Assembly (NCBI GenBank): GCA_024681875.1 | Contig: JAILAA010000033.1 | Location: forward strand, 1 to 39,680 | Length of the DNA: 39,680 nt | Direction: 5' to 3' | Origin: Prevotella sp. | GTDB taxonomy: Bacteria > Bacteroidota > Bacteroidia > Bacteroidales > Bacteroidaceae | Shown: in pieces, positions 7,963 to 16,237 of the stretch | How the letters are laid out: every line of letters begins with the position of its first letter | Numbering within the stretch: the first letter of the stretch is position 1 | The notes under the pieces: model-generated | What the model saw: the letters and a program-made list of their open reading frames with translations, nothing else | What the model was told of the DNA's origin: nothing | The model's database searches: none | Translations under genes and position numbers: made by a program

Positions 7963-8565
7963 ATGAAACGATGCTTTGCCTTTTTCACTTTGTTTGTAGC
8001 AGTGGTGATGCCCCTTGCTGCTCAGGACGTGGGCGATTCAGAGTTCGTGCCTATGGTGAAGGTAGGCAAGACCCTGGTCGACGGCGACACCATACAGTAC
8101 ATGGAGATGCAGAACATCTACGTCTACCCCGAGCCCACGTTCAAGAACAAGCGGCAGCAGCAGGCCTATACGCGGCTGGTGCGCAATGTGAAGAAGGTGC
8201 TACCCCTGGCCAAGGAGGTGCGCCAGATGCTGATTGAGACGGCAGAATATGTGGAGACGCTGCCCACGAAGCGCGAGCGCGACGAGCACCTGAAACGCGT
8301 CGAGGCCAGCATCGTGGCAGAGTATAAGCCGAAGATGAAGAAGCTGACGTTTTCGCAGGGCAAGCTGCTCATCAAACTCGTTGACCGCGAGTGCAATTCC
8401 ACGGCCTACGAGGCTATTCAGGCATTCGTAGGTCCTGTGAGGGCGGGCATGTGGCAGGCCTTTGCTTGGATGTTCGGTGCCTCGCTGAAGAAAGGCTACC
8501 GTCCGGAAGGCGTTGACAAGCTGACAGAGCGCGTGGTGCTGATGGTGGAGGCAGGGCAGCTGTAG
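7963..8565 (+). CDS. DUF4294 family secreted protein
   Basis: 200 residues with a signal peptide (MKRCFAFFTLFVAVVMPLAAQ). The body fits DUF4294: VDGDTIQYMEMQNIYVYP, RLVRNVKKVLPLAKEVR, then KPKMKKLTFSQGKLLIKLVDREC and a C-terminal AFVGPVRAGMWQAFAWMFG. The family is widespread in Bacteroidota and has no established function; an envelope location is inferred from the signal peptide. It stands alone on the plus strand, diverging from the thioredoxin operon and converging on the CotH gene with 32 bases between them. Confidence 0.85.
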   Translation: MKRCFAFFTLFVAVVMPLAAQDVGDSEFVPMVKVGKTLVDGDTIQYMEMQNIYVYPEPTFKNKRQQQAYTRLVRNVKKVLPLAKEVRQMLIETAEYVETLPTKRERDEHLKRVEASIVAEYKPKMKKLTFSQGKLLIKLVDRECNSTAYEAIQAFVGPVRAGMWQAFAWMFGASLKKGYRPEGVDKLTERVVLMVEAGQL

Positions 8566-8597
8566 TTTTTTTGCCTGTGCTGCCCATCAATAAAGGC

Positions 8598-9932
8598 TTA
8601 GATTTTTCTGCGTCCCAGCCGTTTTTTCCTGTAAGTAATCCGGATTTCCACGTCGTCCTGATGATCTTCCTCGTAAATCTTCTCTATGAAATCGTCCATC
8701 ACCTGCAAACGGAGGCGAAAAGCCTGCTTCATGCGGCTGATGGCTTCATCATAGGGCAGTTGCTCGTCGGAGTTTCCCTTTGAACTGATGGGCCACATGC
8801 GGATGTTCTGCTCTTGTGAGAGAGTCAGTTGCCGTGCTTGGCGGTCGATATAGTCGGGGATGGTGTCGAAGGCAGGCTTAAGCGCATACCACCGCTCACA
8901 GGCCATGCGGCGGAAGTCGGGACTCAGGAACAGGCGCTTCAGATACGGGAAATGTTCGGCAACAAAGATGTTGTCACGCAGGGTAAAGGTGGAGTAGTCG
9001 AAATCCCATACGGGGCCAGCCTTCAGAGGCTGCTGGCGCTCCTTGTACATATAGACGCTCTTGGGCTTACCAACCTCCTTGTTGTGGCACAGTTCGTTGA
9101 TGATCCACCAGTCGACAAACGACTGGATGTCGAGCTTATCGCGATAGCTGCCGACTGCCAGTGCATGGTCGTCGGCCAGCAGCCGCTCGGTGTCGTTGAC
9201 ATATTGCTGCATGTAGTCAAACATCTTGGGCGTCAGCGTCTCCTCATCGGGGCTTCGGAATTGCCAGGGCAGGTCGAACACTTTGGAGCGGAACTTGTTC
9301 TCTTCGTCATAGTAGGAGTCTATCTCCATCAAATAGCCTCCCGTGATGCCAACTGCATCCTCATCGCTGCCAACCATCTCGGTGATGTTGAGCCTGTTGC
9401 TGTGGACTTGTATTTTCTCGCAAAGGTAGTAATTGCCAATAAACACACCGTTAAGAATCAGCTCTACGTGGGTGCCCCGTGGTGTCCATTCCATAGAAGT
9501 CTTCCGTGCCACCTCAAACGACACGTCGTTGCGCAGCAGCGTGCGGTCAGCCCAGTTGGCCAACAGCACCCAGCGTTTGGCTGGCTTCATATCGGCCAAG
9601 GAGGCTTTTCTGTCAAGCTTCAGGCTATAGGATTTCTTCGGATAGCGGCGCCACGTCACATTTCCACGGCCACGGATGGAGGTGGAAGCATGGAAAAGCA
9701 GGGCGCCGTCTGGAGCATAGAGTGCCACCGTAGCGTTCTTCACCCATACCTCCTTGCTTTCAATGGCGCAGCTGTCAGGCGTGTTGATGACCATAACGGG
9801 CAGGCCCGTGGTAAACGCCGTCTCATAGGGCAAGATAACGGCGGGACCCTCCTCTTCGTCGTCTTTGCTGCAACTAGAAAGACTCAACAGAAGCAGCGCA
9901 ATTGGCAGGATGTATTTAAGCAGTAAGGCCAA
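8598..9932 (-). CDS. CotH-like (protein kinase fold) lipoprotein
   Basis: 444 residues. The lipobox LSLSSC is followed by SKDDEEE, an acidic stretch that fits surface export. The CotH kinase-like core is clear: SIRGRGNVTW, KKSYSLKL, RWVLLANWADRTLLRNDVSF, YYLCEKI and GPVWDFDYS (metal-binding Asp pair). CotH proteins of spores and pathogens are atypical surface kinases; those of Bacteroidota are uncharacterised lipoproteins. No ATG or GTG lies between an in-frame TAA and the signal peptide, so translation must start at the TTG at 9932 or another rare codon. It is the last gene of the Lrp operon, 18 bases after the M28 gene. Confidence 0.82.
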   Translation of the reverse strand: MALLLKYILPIALLLLSLSSCSKDDEEEGPAVILPYETAFTTGLPVMVINTPDSCAIESKEVWVKNATVALYAPDGALLFHASTSIRGRGNVTWRRYPKKSYSLKLDRKASLADMKPAKRWVLLANWADRTLLRNDVSFEVARKTSMEWTPRGTHVELILNGVFIGNYYLCEKIQVHSNRLNITEMVGSDEDAVGITGGYLMEIDSYYDEENKFRSKVFDLPWQFRSPDEETLTPKMFDYMQQYVNDTERLLADDHALAVGSYRDKLDIQSFVDWWIINELCHNKEVGKPKSVYMYKERQQPLKAGPVWDFDYSTFTLRDNIFVAEHFPYLKRLFLSPDFRRMACERWYALKPAFDTIPDYIDRQARQLTLSQEQNIRMWPISSKGNSDEQLPYDEAISRMKQAFRLRLQVMDDFIEKIYEEDHQDDVEIRITYRKKRLGRRKI

Positions 9933-9950
9933 GAGGGATGGTTGTTAGGG

Positions 9951-10934
9951 CTACAGCTCCCAAAGTACCTGAACGAGGGTCTGGCCCACGGCTTTCAGCG
10001 TCTGCTTATCGATATGCTGCATGTCGTCGCTGACCGTGTGCCATGTAGGGCCAAAGGAGCTGGCTTCACACTCTGGGTAAAAGGGAATGATGTCAATGCA
10101 GGGAATCTTGGCCACTTCGTTGACGGGCAGGTGGTCGTCGGTAGTGCCTCCTCCGTCCTGCTGCATGAAATAGCTGCTGTATCCGGCAGTAGCAGCAGCT
10201 TTCCAGACACGGTCAACCACGGCACGGGCATACTTGGTGGAGTAATATTCGCGATAGAAGCGCGCTTGCTGGCCGCCCACCATGTCGAGCAGGATGCCGA
10301 AGCGGGCCTTATAGCCCGGCTTGTGCAGGTTGCGTGCCCAATACTGCGCGCCCAAAGCCCATGAGTCATTGTCGCCATGGTCGCCCCAGTCCTCGGCATC
10401 GAAGCAAATGAAATCCACACCCATGTTGACTGTTGACTGTTGAGTATTGAGCAAACGTGCCAGTTCCAGCATGACGGCAATGCCGCTGGCACCGTCGTTG
10501 GCGGCCATAACCGGCTTGTCATGGTTGGATTCGTCGGGGTCGTTGTCAGCCCAAGGACGACTGTCCCAGTGGGCACAGACGAGGACACGTTCCGAAAGCT
10601 CAGGCTTATAGCTTGCAATGATATTGTTGGCTAAAAGCTGAGTGCCGTCGAAGCCACGCAGAGTAGTGTGCTGCTCTGTCACCTGAAGGCCGTAATCTTG
10701 AAACTTGCGTGCTATCCATTGTCCGCAAAGCTCGTGTGCCTCGCTGTTCATCGTACGCGGGCCAAAGTCACACTGCTGTTGACAGAAGGCATAGGCCGAA
10801 TCTTCCATAAACTGAGGCCCTACGGGTGCTGGCTGCTGAATATCAGAGACCGCAGACTGTGTATTCACCTTTGTGCCACCACATGAAATCATCAGCGGCA
10901 GGAAAGCAAAAAGATATTTCAGTGGTGCTTTCAT
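9951..10934 (-). CDS. M28-family lipoprotein, glutaminyl-peptide cyclotransferase-like
   Basis: 327 residues. The lipobox LMISCGG precedes an M28 catalytic domain with the full zinc set: His in VCAHWDSRPW, Asp in AANDGASG, Glu in FDAEDWGDHG, Asp in ILLDMVGG and His in TWHTVSDD. The D-W-G-D-H motif and a length of about 330 residues match glutaminyl cyclases, which form N-terminal pyroglutamate, better than broad aminopeptidases; the sequence alone cannot exclude a peptidase. Start and upstream stop overlap as ATGA with the fused hydrolase/dipeptidase, so they are translationally coupled. An envelope location, with the cytoplasmic fusion enzyme next door, suggests a route for peptide trimming. 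Confidence 0.82.
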   Translation of the reverse strand: MKAPLKYLFAFLPLMISCGGTKVNTQSAVSDIQQPAPVGPQFMEDSAYAFCQQQCDFGPRTMNSEAHELCGQWIARKFQDYGLQVTEQHTTLRGFDGTQLLANNIIASYKPELSERVLVCAHWDSRPWADNDPDESNHDKPVMAANDGASGIAVMLELARLLNTQQSTVNMGVDFICFDAEDWGDHGDNDSWALGAQYWARNLHKPGYKARFGILLDMVGGQQARFYREYYSTKYARAVVDRVWKAAATAGYSSYFMQQDGGGTTDDHLPVNEVAKIPCIDIIPFYPECEASSFGPTWHTVSDDMQHIDKQTLKAVGQTLVQVLWEL

Positions 10935-12709
10935 CTGTGTGACTGAACTTGTTTCATAACTTGCAGGAAGTTGCCTCCCCATATCTTCTGAATATCGACA
11001 TCGCTGTAGCGCTTCTGCAGAAGCTGGCGTGTAAATAGGCTCAGCTCGCTGGCATCGGCCAGACCTGGCACACCGCCGTCGCCGTCGAAGTCGGTGCCCA
11101 AACCCACATGATCGATGCCCATCACGTCTATGGCGTGATGCAAATGTGCCATGGCATCGAGAATCGTGGCTTTGCCGTCGGTGCGGAGGAATCCCGGGTA
11201 AAGTGTAATCTGACAGACGCCGCCCTTGGCAGCCAATGCCTTCATCTGTTCATCGCTGAGATTGCGCGGATGGTCGCAAAGGGCACGGCAGGACGAGTGG
11301 GTGCACACAATGGGCGAGTGGCTGATGTCAAGCGCATCATAGAAGCTGCGCTCGTGGGCATGACTCAAGTCCACCATGAGGCCGAGGCCGTTCATCTCGT
11401 TGATAACCTCGATGCCAAAGGGACTGATGCCGCCATAAGTCTGCTCACCCTTAGCCGAGTCGCAAAGGTCGTTGTCACCATTATGGCACAGCGTGATATA
11501 AACCACGCCGCGACGTGCAAAATACTGTATATTTGTAAGACGGCCCTCCAAGGCTTTGCCGTTCTCAATGCCCAGCATGATGCTTTTCTTTCCCGCCTGC
11601 TTGTTGTGCCATAGTTCTTCAGGCGTACGGGCCAGCGCCAGATGTTTGGCGTTGATGTTGACGATGGTTTCAATCTTGTCAAAGATGCTGTCGGCATAGG
11701 CGAAAGCCGATCCCTCCTTCTTCTGGGGAATGTAGGCCGCCATGATGGTAGCATCAAGACGCCCCTCAATCATCTTGGGCAGGTCTACAAGGATGCGCTC
11801 GTCGCGGGCGCCGAAGTTGATGCCCTTCGGGAAGAACATCGGTGTGTCGCAATGCGTGTCGAGTGACAGAATGTGGTCATGCAAACGCTGGGTTTTTCTA
11901 TATAGAGAGGCCTCGCTGACAAGCCATTGGAACAGCGACAGCCCTGCATTGCCCATACACTCCGGATGCCACTGCACGCCCAGGAACGGCTTAAACTCCG
12001 TACTCTCAATGGCCTCGATGACACCGTCAGGCGCCGTCGCACTGACACGGAAATGAGGGCCGGGATGAGCCACCGCCTGATGATGAAAGGAGTTGACCGC
12101 AATTTTGTTAGCTGCAGAGGAAGGAGTGTTCTGCGAGGTCTTCTGGGGATCAGATGCATCTGCTTCACCCACCAAGAACTGCTCTGTACACAGCTGATGC
12201 AATAATGTATGCGGCTGGACGTTAACGGTATGTGTGGGAACATGACGGTCGGCATCTTGCGAATGCTTGATGCCGGTGGCGATGTGCTGCGACACTTTGC
12301 CGCCCAACGCCACGGCCATGGTCTGAATGCCGCGGCAGATGCCGAGGATGGGCATTTGGCGGTTATAAGCCAGACGGGTAATCAGCAACTCGGGCAAGTC
12401 GCGCTCGTCGTTGATGCCGCCTAACTGCGGCTGTGGTTCCTCACCCAGGAAGAGCGGGTTGATATCGGCACCGCCACTGAGCAACAGGGCATCAATATGC
12501 TCCAAAGTGGTGAGCAGCGAGCGATGAGAGGTAAAGGGGGGAATAATAAGGGGGGTGCCTCCTGCTTTCATCACCTGCTTGTAATATCCCTCAGCCAACT
12601 TGGCATTCTGTTCGCCATAGTTCGCAGTGATGCCGATGACAGGCCGCTCACTGACGGGGAATTCGCCATAGAAGCTGTTAAGCTGCTGTTTCAGTGAAAA
12701 CTTGTTCAT
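10931..12709 (-). CDS. Fused gamma-glutamyl hydrolase (class I GATase-like, C26) and membrane dipeptidase (M19)
   Basis: 592 residues, no signal peptide. Residues about 20-265 form a PuuD-type class I amidotransferase domain: LLLSGGADINP, nucleophile Cys125 in GICRGIQ, His248 and Glu250 in GVQWHPE. Residues about 280-590 form an M19 renal-dipeptidase-like domain: His286 and Asp288 in DTHCDTP, GIENG, DLSHAHERS, CTHSSCRAL and GLGTDFDGDGG. The parts would split gamma-glutamyl bonds and dipeptides, so the fusion could process gamma-glutamyl dipeptides in one protein. It overlaps ATGA with both the Lrp gene upstream and the M28 gene downstream. Both active sites look complete. I believe such fusions occur in other Bacteroidota, but the substrate is unknown. 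Confidence 0.88.
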   Translation of the reverse strand: MNKFSLKQQLNSFYGEFPVSERPVIGITANYGEQNAKLAEGYYKQVMKAGGTPLIIPPFTSHRSLLTTLEHIDALLLSGGADINPLFLGEEPQPQLGGINDERDLPELLITRLAYNRQMPILGICRGIQTMAVALGGKVSQHIATGIKHSQDADRHVPTHTVNVQPHTLLHQLCTEQFLVGEADASDPQKTSQNTPSSAANKIAVNSFHHQAVAHPGPHFRVSATAPDGVIEAIESTEFKPFLGVQWHPECMGNAGLSLFQWLVSEASLYRKTQRLHDHILSLDTHCDTPMFFPKGINFGARDERILVDLPKMIEGRLDATIMAAYIPQKKEGSAFAYADSIFDKIETIVNINAKHLALARTPEELWHNKQAGKKSIMLGIENGKALEGRLTNIQYFARRGVVYITLCHNGDNDLCDSAKGEQTYGGISPFGIEVINEMNGLGLMVDLSHAHERSFYDALDISHSPIVCTHSSCRALCDHPRNLSDEQMKALAAKGGVCQITLYPGFLRTDGKATILDAMAHLHHAIDVMGIDHVGLGTDFDGDGGVPGLADASELSLFTRQLLQKRYSDVDIQKIWGGNFLQVMKQVQSHR

Positions 12710-13182
12710 GCCTCTTCCGTCTCTTCAAAATGTACGGGAATCTCACGCTTGATGCTTTGCTCCAGGGAGATAAGTGTCTCAGTAGCCATGACGCCGGGAA
12801 TCTCCTGCAGCTGCCCGTTGAGCAAATGCATGAGTTGCTCATTGTCGCGGGCGTAGAGCTTGACAAGCATGGTGTAGGGGCCAGTGGTGAAATGGCACTC
12901 CACCACCTCTGGAATATGCTCCAGCCGCTTCACTACCTCTTTGTACATCGAGCCGCGTTCCAGCGTGATGCCAACGTATGTGCAGGTGCGGTAGCCCAGC
13001 GACTTGGGGTTGACATCGAAGCCACTGCCAGTGATGACATTGCCTTCAATTAGGCGTTGTACGCGCTGGTGGATGGCAGCGCGCGACACGCCACACTCAG
13101 TGGCCACATCCTTGAAAGGGATGCGTGCATTCTTAGAAAGAATGTTCAGGATTTTCTTGTCCAGATTGTCTATTTTTTCCAT
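12706..13182 (-). CDS. Lrp/AsnC family transcriptional regulator
   Basis: 158 residues. The N-terminal winged helix (NLDKKILNILSKNARIPFKDVA, then CGVSRAAIHQRVQRL) is followed by the RAM/AsnC ligand-binding domain (YVGITLERG, VVECHFTTGPYTMLVKLYARD). These regulators sense amino acids and bind as oligomers to dyad sites. It heads the operon and shares an ATGA overlap with the fused hydrolase/dipeptidase. It therefore probably controls that operon in response to an amino acid released by it, and may regulate itself. The long palindrome at 13241-13281 touches its promoter and is a candidate binding site (inference). Confidence 0.92.
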   Translation of the reverse strand: MEKIDNLDKKILNILSKNARIPFKDVATECGVSRAAIHQRVQRLIEGNVITGSGFDVNPKSLGYRTCTYVGITLERGSMYKEVVKRLEHIPEVVECHFTTGPYTMLVKLYARDNEQLMHLLNGQLQEIPGVMATETLISLEQSIKREIPVHFEETEEA

Positions 13183-13210
13183 CTTTTGCTAAAAGTTTTC
13201 AATTTGACAG

Positions 13211-13241
13211 CAAAAGTAGAAAAAAAGAATGATACAGACAA
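13211..13241 (-). promoter_or_regulatory. Promoter of the Lrp operon (TTG / TACTTTTG)
   Basis: On the minus strand TACTTTTGC begins at 13218, with TTG at 13241-13239 and a 20-nt spacer. The TTG overlaps the edge of the palindrome at 13241-13281, so a protein bound there would touch the -33 box. Confidence 0.65.
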
Positions 13242-13281
13242 CAATTTGCGCATGTTTTTTCTCAAAACATGCGCAAATTGT
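13241..13281. repeat. Perfect 18-bp intergenic palindrome
   Basis: ACAATTTGCGCATGTTTT (13241-13258) and its exact complement (13264-13281) are separated by 5 bases. It lies between the 3' end of the FKBP operon and the Lrp promoter. It may be an Lrp operator or a terminator; no T-run follows directly on the minus strand. Confidence 0.85.
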
Positions 13282-13297
13282 AATTTTGACCCGCTAC

Positions 13298-13325
13298 GGC
13301 CCTTTCCCTCGAAGAGAGGAAAGCC
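13298..13325 (-). terminator. Imperfect hairpin after the FKBP operon
   Basis: GGC-CCTTTCC-CTC pairs with GAG-AGGAAAG-CC around CGAA, 15 bases after the FKBP stop codon. It looks like a repetitive palindromic element and could end transcription. No good T-run follows it, so a role as terminator is tentative. Confidence 0.4.
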
Positions 13326-13339
13326 GCGGCGAGGAGTTT

Positions 13340-14242
13340 TTACTTCTCGATACCAACCAGCTCTACGTCGAAAATGAGCGTGGAATAGGCGGGGATGTTG
13401 CCCGTCTGACGCTCACCATAGGCCAGTTCCTGCGGGATGAAGAGTTGCCACTTCGAACCGACGGGCATCATGGTCAGCGCCTCTGTCCAGCCGCGGATAA
13501 CCTGGTTAGCCTGGAAGGTGGCAGGATCGTTTCCGTGTTTCGACGAAGCATCGAAGACGGTGCCGTCGATAAGGCGTCCCTCGTAGTTCACCTTCACCTT
13601 GTCGGATGCATGCGGCACTTCGCCTTCACCCTTCACCAACACTTTGTACTGCAAGCCGCTGGGCGTGGTAATGACGCCGTCCTTCTGCTTGTTCTCGGCA
13701 AGGAAGTCACGGCCGGGCTTGGACAGACGCTCAATGCGGACAGCGTTGTTTTGCTGCTGCTTGGCCTTGAAGGTATTGTCGGCGGCGGCAACATTCATCA
13801 CGGTGGTGTCGGACAGGAGCGCATCGGTGAAGCCGCGGAAGAGAGTGGCCTCGATAATGCTGTCGGGCGTGTCGGTAAAGTCACGCTTCATGCGCATTAT
13901 CATGTCACCCTTCAACTGCTGGCCTATCTGGCGTCCGGCACGCAGCGCTACTTCAGCGGGAGCATCGCCACCCAGCACTGTCTCGTTGAAACCACGGATA
14001 AATTCGGCCATATAGGCAGTATCCAGCTTGAACTGCTGCTGCAGATAGGGGATGAGCCCATTGGTGAGCATCATGCCTGCTGCATAGCTCAAGGTGTCGC
14101 TGCTGCTGACCAGTGTCACGGGTACCGGTGCCTCTATGGCAGGCTGCTTCTGCTCCTTCTTTTTCTTCTTCCCTGCCGTAACGGTAGTGAAAGAAGCACT
14201 CGCCACAATAAGGGCGAGTGCAATGGTCAGAACTTTCTTCAT
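13340..14242 (-). CDS. Secreted FKBP-type peptidyl-prolyl isomerase with N-terminal dimerisation domain
   Basis: 300 residues. A signal peptide (MKKVLTIALALIVASASF) leads into a lysine-rich segment (GKKKKKEQK), then an FKBP_N domain (SDTLSYAAGMML...AEFIRGFNETV). The FKBP_C isomerase domain has the usual motifs: [47 protein letters not shown] and [14 protein letters not shown]. It helps fold proline-containing envelope proteins. It is the last gene of a four-gene FKBP operon, 6 bases after the N-domain-only lipoprotein. It is the only extracytoplasmic member here with both domains. Confidence 0.92.
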   Translation of the reverse strand: MKKVLTIALALIVASASFTTVTAGKKKKKEQKQPAIEAPVPVTLVSSSDTLSYAAGMMLTNGLIPYLQQQFKLDTAYMAEFIRGFNETVLGGDAPAEVALRAGRQIGQQLKGDMIMRMKRDFTDTPDSIIEATLFRGFTDALLSDTTVMNVAAADNTFKAKQQQNNAVRIERLSKPGRDFLAENKQKDGVITTPSGLQYKVLVKGEGEVPHASDKVKVNYEGRLIDGTVFDASSKHGNDPATFQANQVIRGWTEALTMMPVGSKWQLFIPQELAYGERQTGNIPAYSTLIFDVELVGIEK

Positions 14243-14248
14243 GGTTGC

Positions 14249-14842
14249 TTATTCGGCGTTTTCCTCTGTGGTGCCTTCTTCTGTGGCACCTTCTTCTTCA
14301 GCCTTCTGAGCGTTCATCTCTTCCATCATCTTCATGTACTCGGCCTGCTGACGCTCTCTGGCCTTTGTCTGCATGTCAATCATGAACTTCTGGTAGAGCA
14401 CGGTGATGCTGTCCTTGCTGATAGCACCGTCATTCTTCGTCAGGACGTTGTAGAAAGCAGCATAGATGATATCACGTGAGAACGACGAGGTCGTGTCTTC
14501 ACCGAAATAGTTTCTCTCAATGTTGGGCAGAATCTGCTTGCCAAGCTGGCTTCCGATTTCTACGCCGGCAAAGTAGGCAGCCTTCTCCTTGTCTTCCTTA
14601 GCGGAGATAACGTCGTTGACACCGCGCAGGAATTCGCCGATATAGGCCGAATCTACCTTCATTTGCTCCAGCATACCTGATTCTACTAATTCATTACCCA
14701 GTCCGCCGCCGATGATATAGCTCAGCGTGTCGTTAGCAGTCTTAACGTCTGCCTTCGGGGGGCGTGTCTGGTTGCAAGATGTCAGCGTGACGGCCGCGAT
14801 GGCCATGATGGCCGTAACGACCATGAATGATAATTTTTTCAT
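14249..14842 (-). CDS. FKBP_N-domain-only lipoprotein (no isomerase domain)
   Basis: 197 residues. A lipobox (VTLTSC) precedes an FKBP N-terminal-type helical domain: NDTLSYIIGGGLGNELVES, AYIGEFLRGVNDV, AYFAGVEIGSQLGKQI. The sequence then ends in a charged helix (MEEMNAQKAEEEGATEEG) where the isomerase domain would normally begin. In MIP/FkpA-type proteins this N-domain mediates dimerisation and chaperone activity, so the protein may be a dimer partner for its neighbours or a holdase (inference). The reading frame is intact, and the following FKBP gene does not look like a frame-shifted continuation because it has its own signal peptide. Confidence 0.8.
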   Translation of the reverse strand: MKKLSFMVVTAIMAIAAVTLTSCNQTRPPKADVKTANDTLSYIIGGGLGNELVESGMLEQMKVDSAYIGEFLRGVNDVISAKEDKEKAAYFAGVEIGSQLGKQILPNIERNYFGEDTTSSFSRDIIYAAFYNVLTKNDGAISKDSITVLYQKFMIDMQTKARERQQAEYMKMMEEMNAQKAEEEGATEEGTTEENAE

Positions 14843-14871
14843 TGTTCTTTATTTTTTAATGGTTGTTTGTA

Positions 14872-15414
14872 TTATTCTATACCCAGGAGCTCCACTTTGA
14901 AGATGAGGGTGGAGTATGGAGGAATGGAGCCCAGATCGCGGCCGCCATAGGCCAGTTCCTGAGGCAAGTAGATTTCCCATACAGAGCCGACAGGCATGAG
15001 CTGCAAAGCCTCTGTCCATCCGCTGATGACCTGCTGCAGGCCAAAGACGGCGGGCTCGCCACGCTGGTAGCTGCTGTCGAAGACTGTGCCGTCGATGAGC
15101 CTGCCCTCGTAGTGTACACGCACCTGGTCGGTGAGCTGCGGCTTGGCGCCGTTGCCCTCGGTCAGCACCTTGTACTGCAGACCGCTCTCGGTAGTCACAA
15201 CGCCCTCTTTCCCGGCATTCTCCTGAAGGAACTGCTCACCAAGTGTCTTGTTGTCGACGCTGGCCGGCTCCTGCTCATTGGCGTCATTCTCGTTAGTTGT
15301 GATTTCGGTTTCGTTACCATTGTCGTTGGCTTTCTCCTTCGACTTGTTGTCGCCGCAAGCCACCATCATGGCCACGGCAGCTGCCATAGAGGCAACAAAT
15401 GCTAATTTTTTCAT
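14872..15414 (-). CDS. FKBP-type isomerase lipoprotein, catalytic domain only
   Basis: 180 residues. A lipoprotein signal ([16 protein letters not shown]) is followed by about 40 low-complexity Asn/Glu/Thr residues, then [17 protein letters not shown]. One FKBP_C domain follows, with [48 protein letters not shown] and [13 protein letters not shown]. The FKBP_N domain is missing, replaced by the linker. With the neighbour at 14249 (N-domain only), it looks like one FKBP split over two lipoproteins. It lies 29 bases upstream of that gene and 5 bases after the cytoplasmic FKBP. Confidence 0.9.
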   Translation of the reverse strand: MKKLAFVASMAAAVAMMVACGDNKSKEKANDNGNETEITTNENDANEQEPASVDNKTLGEQFLQENAGKEGVVTTESGLQYKVLTEGNGAKPQLTDQVRVHYEGRLIDGTVFDSSYQRGEPAVFGLQQVISGWTEALQLMPVGSVWEIYLPQELAYGGRDLGSIPPYSTLIFKVELLGIE

Positions 15415-15419
15415 TTCTA

Positions 15420-16031
15420 TTATTTGATAACTTCAATTAGTTCTACATCGAAAATCAGCGTAGCAAAGGGAGGAATCATCTGTCCTGCGCCGCCTTCGCC
15501 ATAGGCCAGACGGTAAGGAATGAAGAAACGGTACTTGCCGCCCTCCTGCATCAGCTGCAAGCCTTCAGTCCAACCAGCGATGACCTGCTGCAGACCGAAA
15601 ACGGCGGGCTCGCCGCGCTGCACTGACGAGTCGAAGACGGTACCGTCGATGAGGAACCCCTCGTAGTGGCACTTCACCTGGTCCTTTGCTGTGGGACGCT
15701 TGCCATTGCCCTCTTTCAGCACCTGATACTGCAAGCCGCTCTTCGTGGTGATGACGCCGTCTTTCTTGGCATTCTCTATCAGGTATTTCTCGCCCTCTTC
15801 CTTGGCGACCTTGCCTTTCTCAGCACGTTCAGCCGTCATCTTCTGTTGCTGTTGCATGAAATAGCCTTCCACAATAAGCTGGGCCTCGCGGTGCGACACC
15901 TTCAGTTCGTTGCCCTGCAACACGTCGCGAATGGACTGTGCAAAGTCATCAATATTCAGGTCAGAACCGGCGCCCATCTGGGCCAACTGCTGGCCGATGC
16001 CCAAGCCAAGGGCATAACTCAATTTATCCAT
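15420..16031 (-). CDS. FklB-like FKBP isomerase without signal peptide
   Basis: 203 residues beginning [20 protein letters not shown], with no signal peptide, so probably cytoplasmic. An FKBP_N domain (to about residue 90, with helix [17 protein letters not shown]) is followed by [67 protein letters not shown]. The length fits FklB/FkpA-type dimers. It is the first gene of the FKBP operon. DNA identity between its catalytic part and the gene at 14872 is high by eye (shared [14 protein letters not shown]), pointing to tandem duplication. Confidence 0.9.
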   Translation of the reverse strand: MDKLSYALGLGIGQQLAQMGAGSDLNIDDFAQSIRDVLQGNELKVSHREAQLIVEGYFMQQQQKMTAERAEKGKVAKEEGEKYLIENAKKDGVITTKSGLQYQVLKEGNGKRPTAKDQVKCHYEGFLIDGTVFDSSVQRGEPAVFGLQQVIAGWTEGLQLMQEGGKYRFFIPYRLAYGEGGAGQMIPPFATLIFDVELIEVIK

Positions 16032-16080
16032 TTTGCCTTCTCTATAATATAAATAATGTATATACGCTAAAAAAATCGTG

Positions 16081-16088
16081 CAAAATTA
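16081..16088 (-). promoter_or_regulatory. -7 element of the FKBP operon (TAATTTTG)
   Basis: On the minus strand TAATTTTGCACG starts at 16088, giving a leader of roughly 45 nt before the ATG at 16031. No clear TTG lies 19-21 bases upstream. The 429-base gap to the AraC gene also holds AT-rich filler (16090-16230) in which I see no gene. Confidence 0.5.
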
Positions 16089-16237
16089 GTAATTAAATCT
16101 GACTTATGTGCTTTATTGTGTAAAAAATCCGTTTTTTTTGTAGAGTTTTAATAAAAAATAATAATTGATGTTTCGGATGTCTTTCTGACCACTGTTTTTT
16201 TGATAGTTTTCATCGTCTCATTTTTCTAAACCACGTC

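Noticed and set aside
12527..12562. G-rich stretch in the fused hydrolase gene, suspected as another translated palindrome
   Set aside because: It encodes GGTPLIIPPF, which is conserved in class I amidotransferase-like hydrolases, so the base pattern follows from the protein and the arms do not pair well.
13229..14479. A 416-codon open frame on the plus strand opposite the FKBP genes
   Set aside because: It is antisense to two clear FKBP-family genes with intact motifs. Long antisense frames are expected from the G/C-rich third codon positions, and its translation is low-complexity without family motifs.
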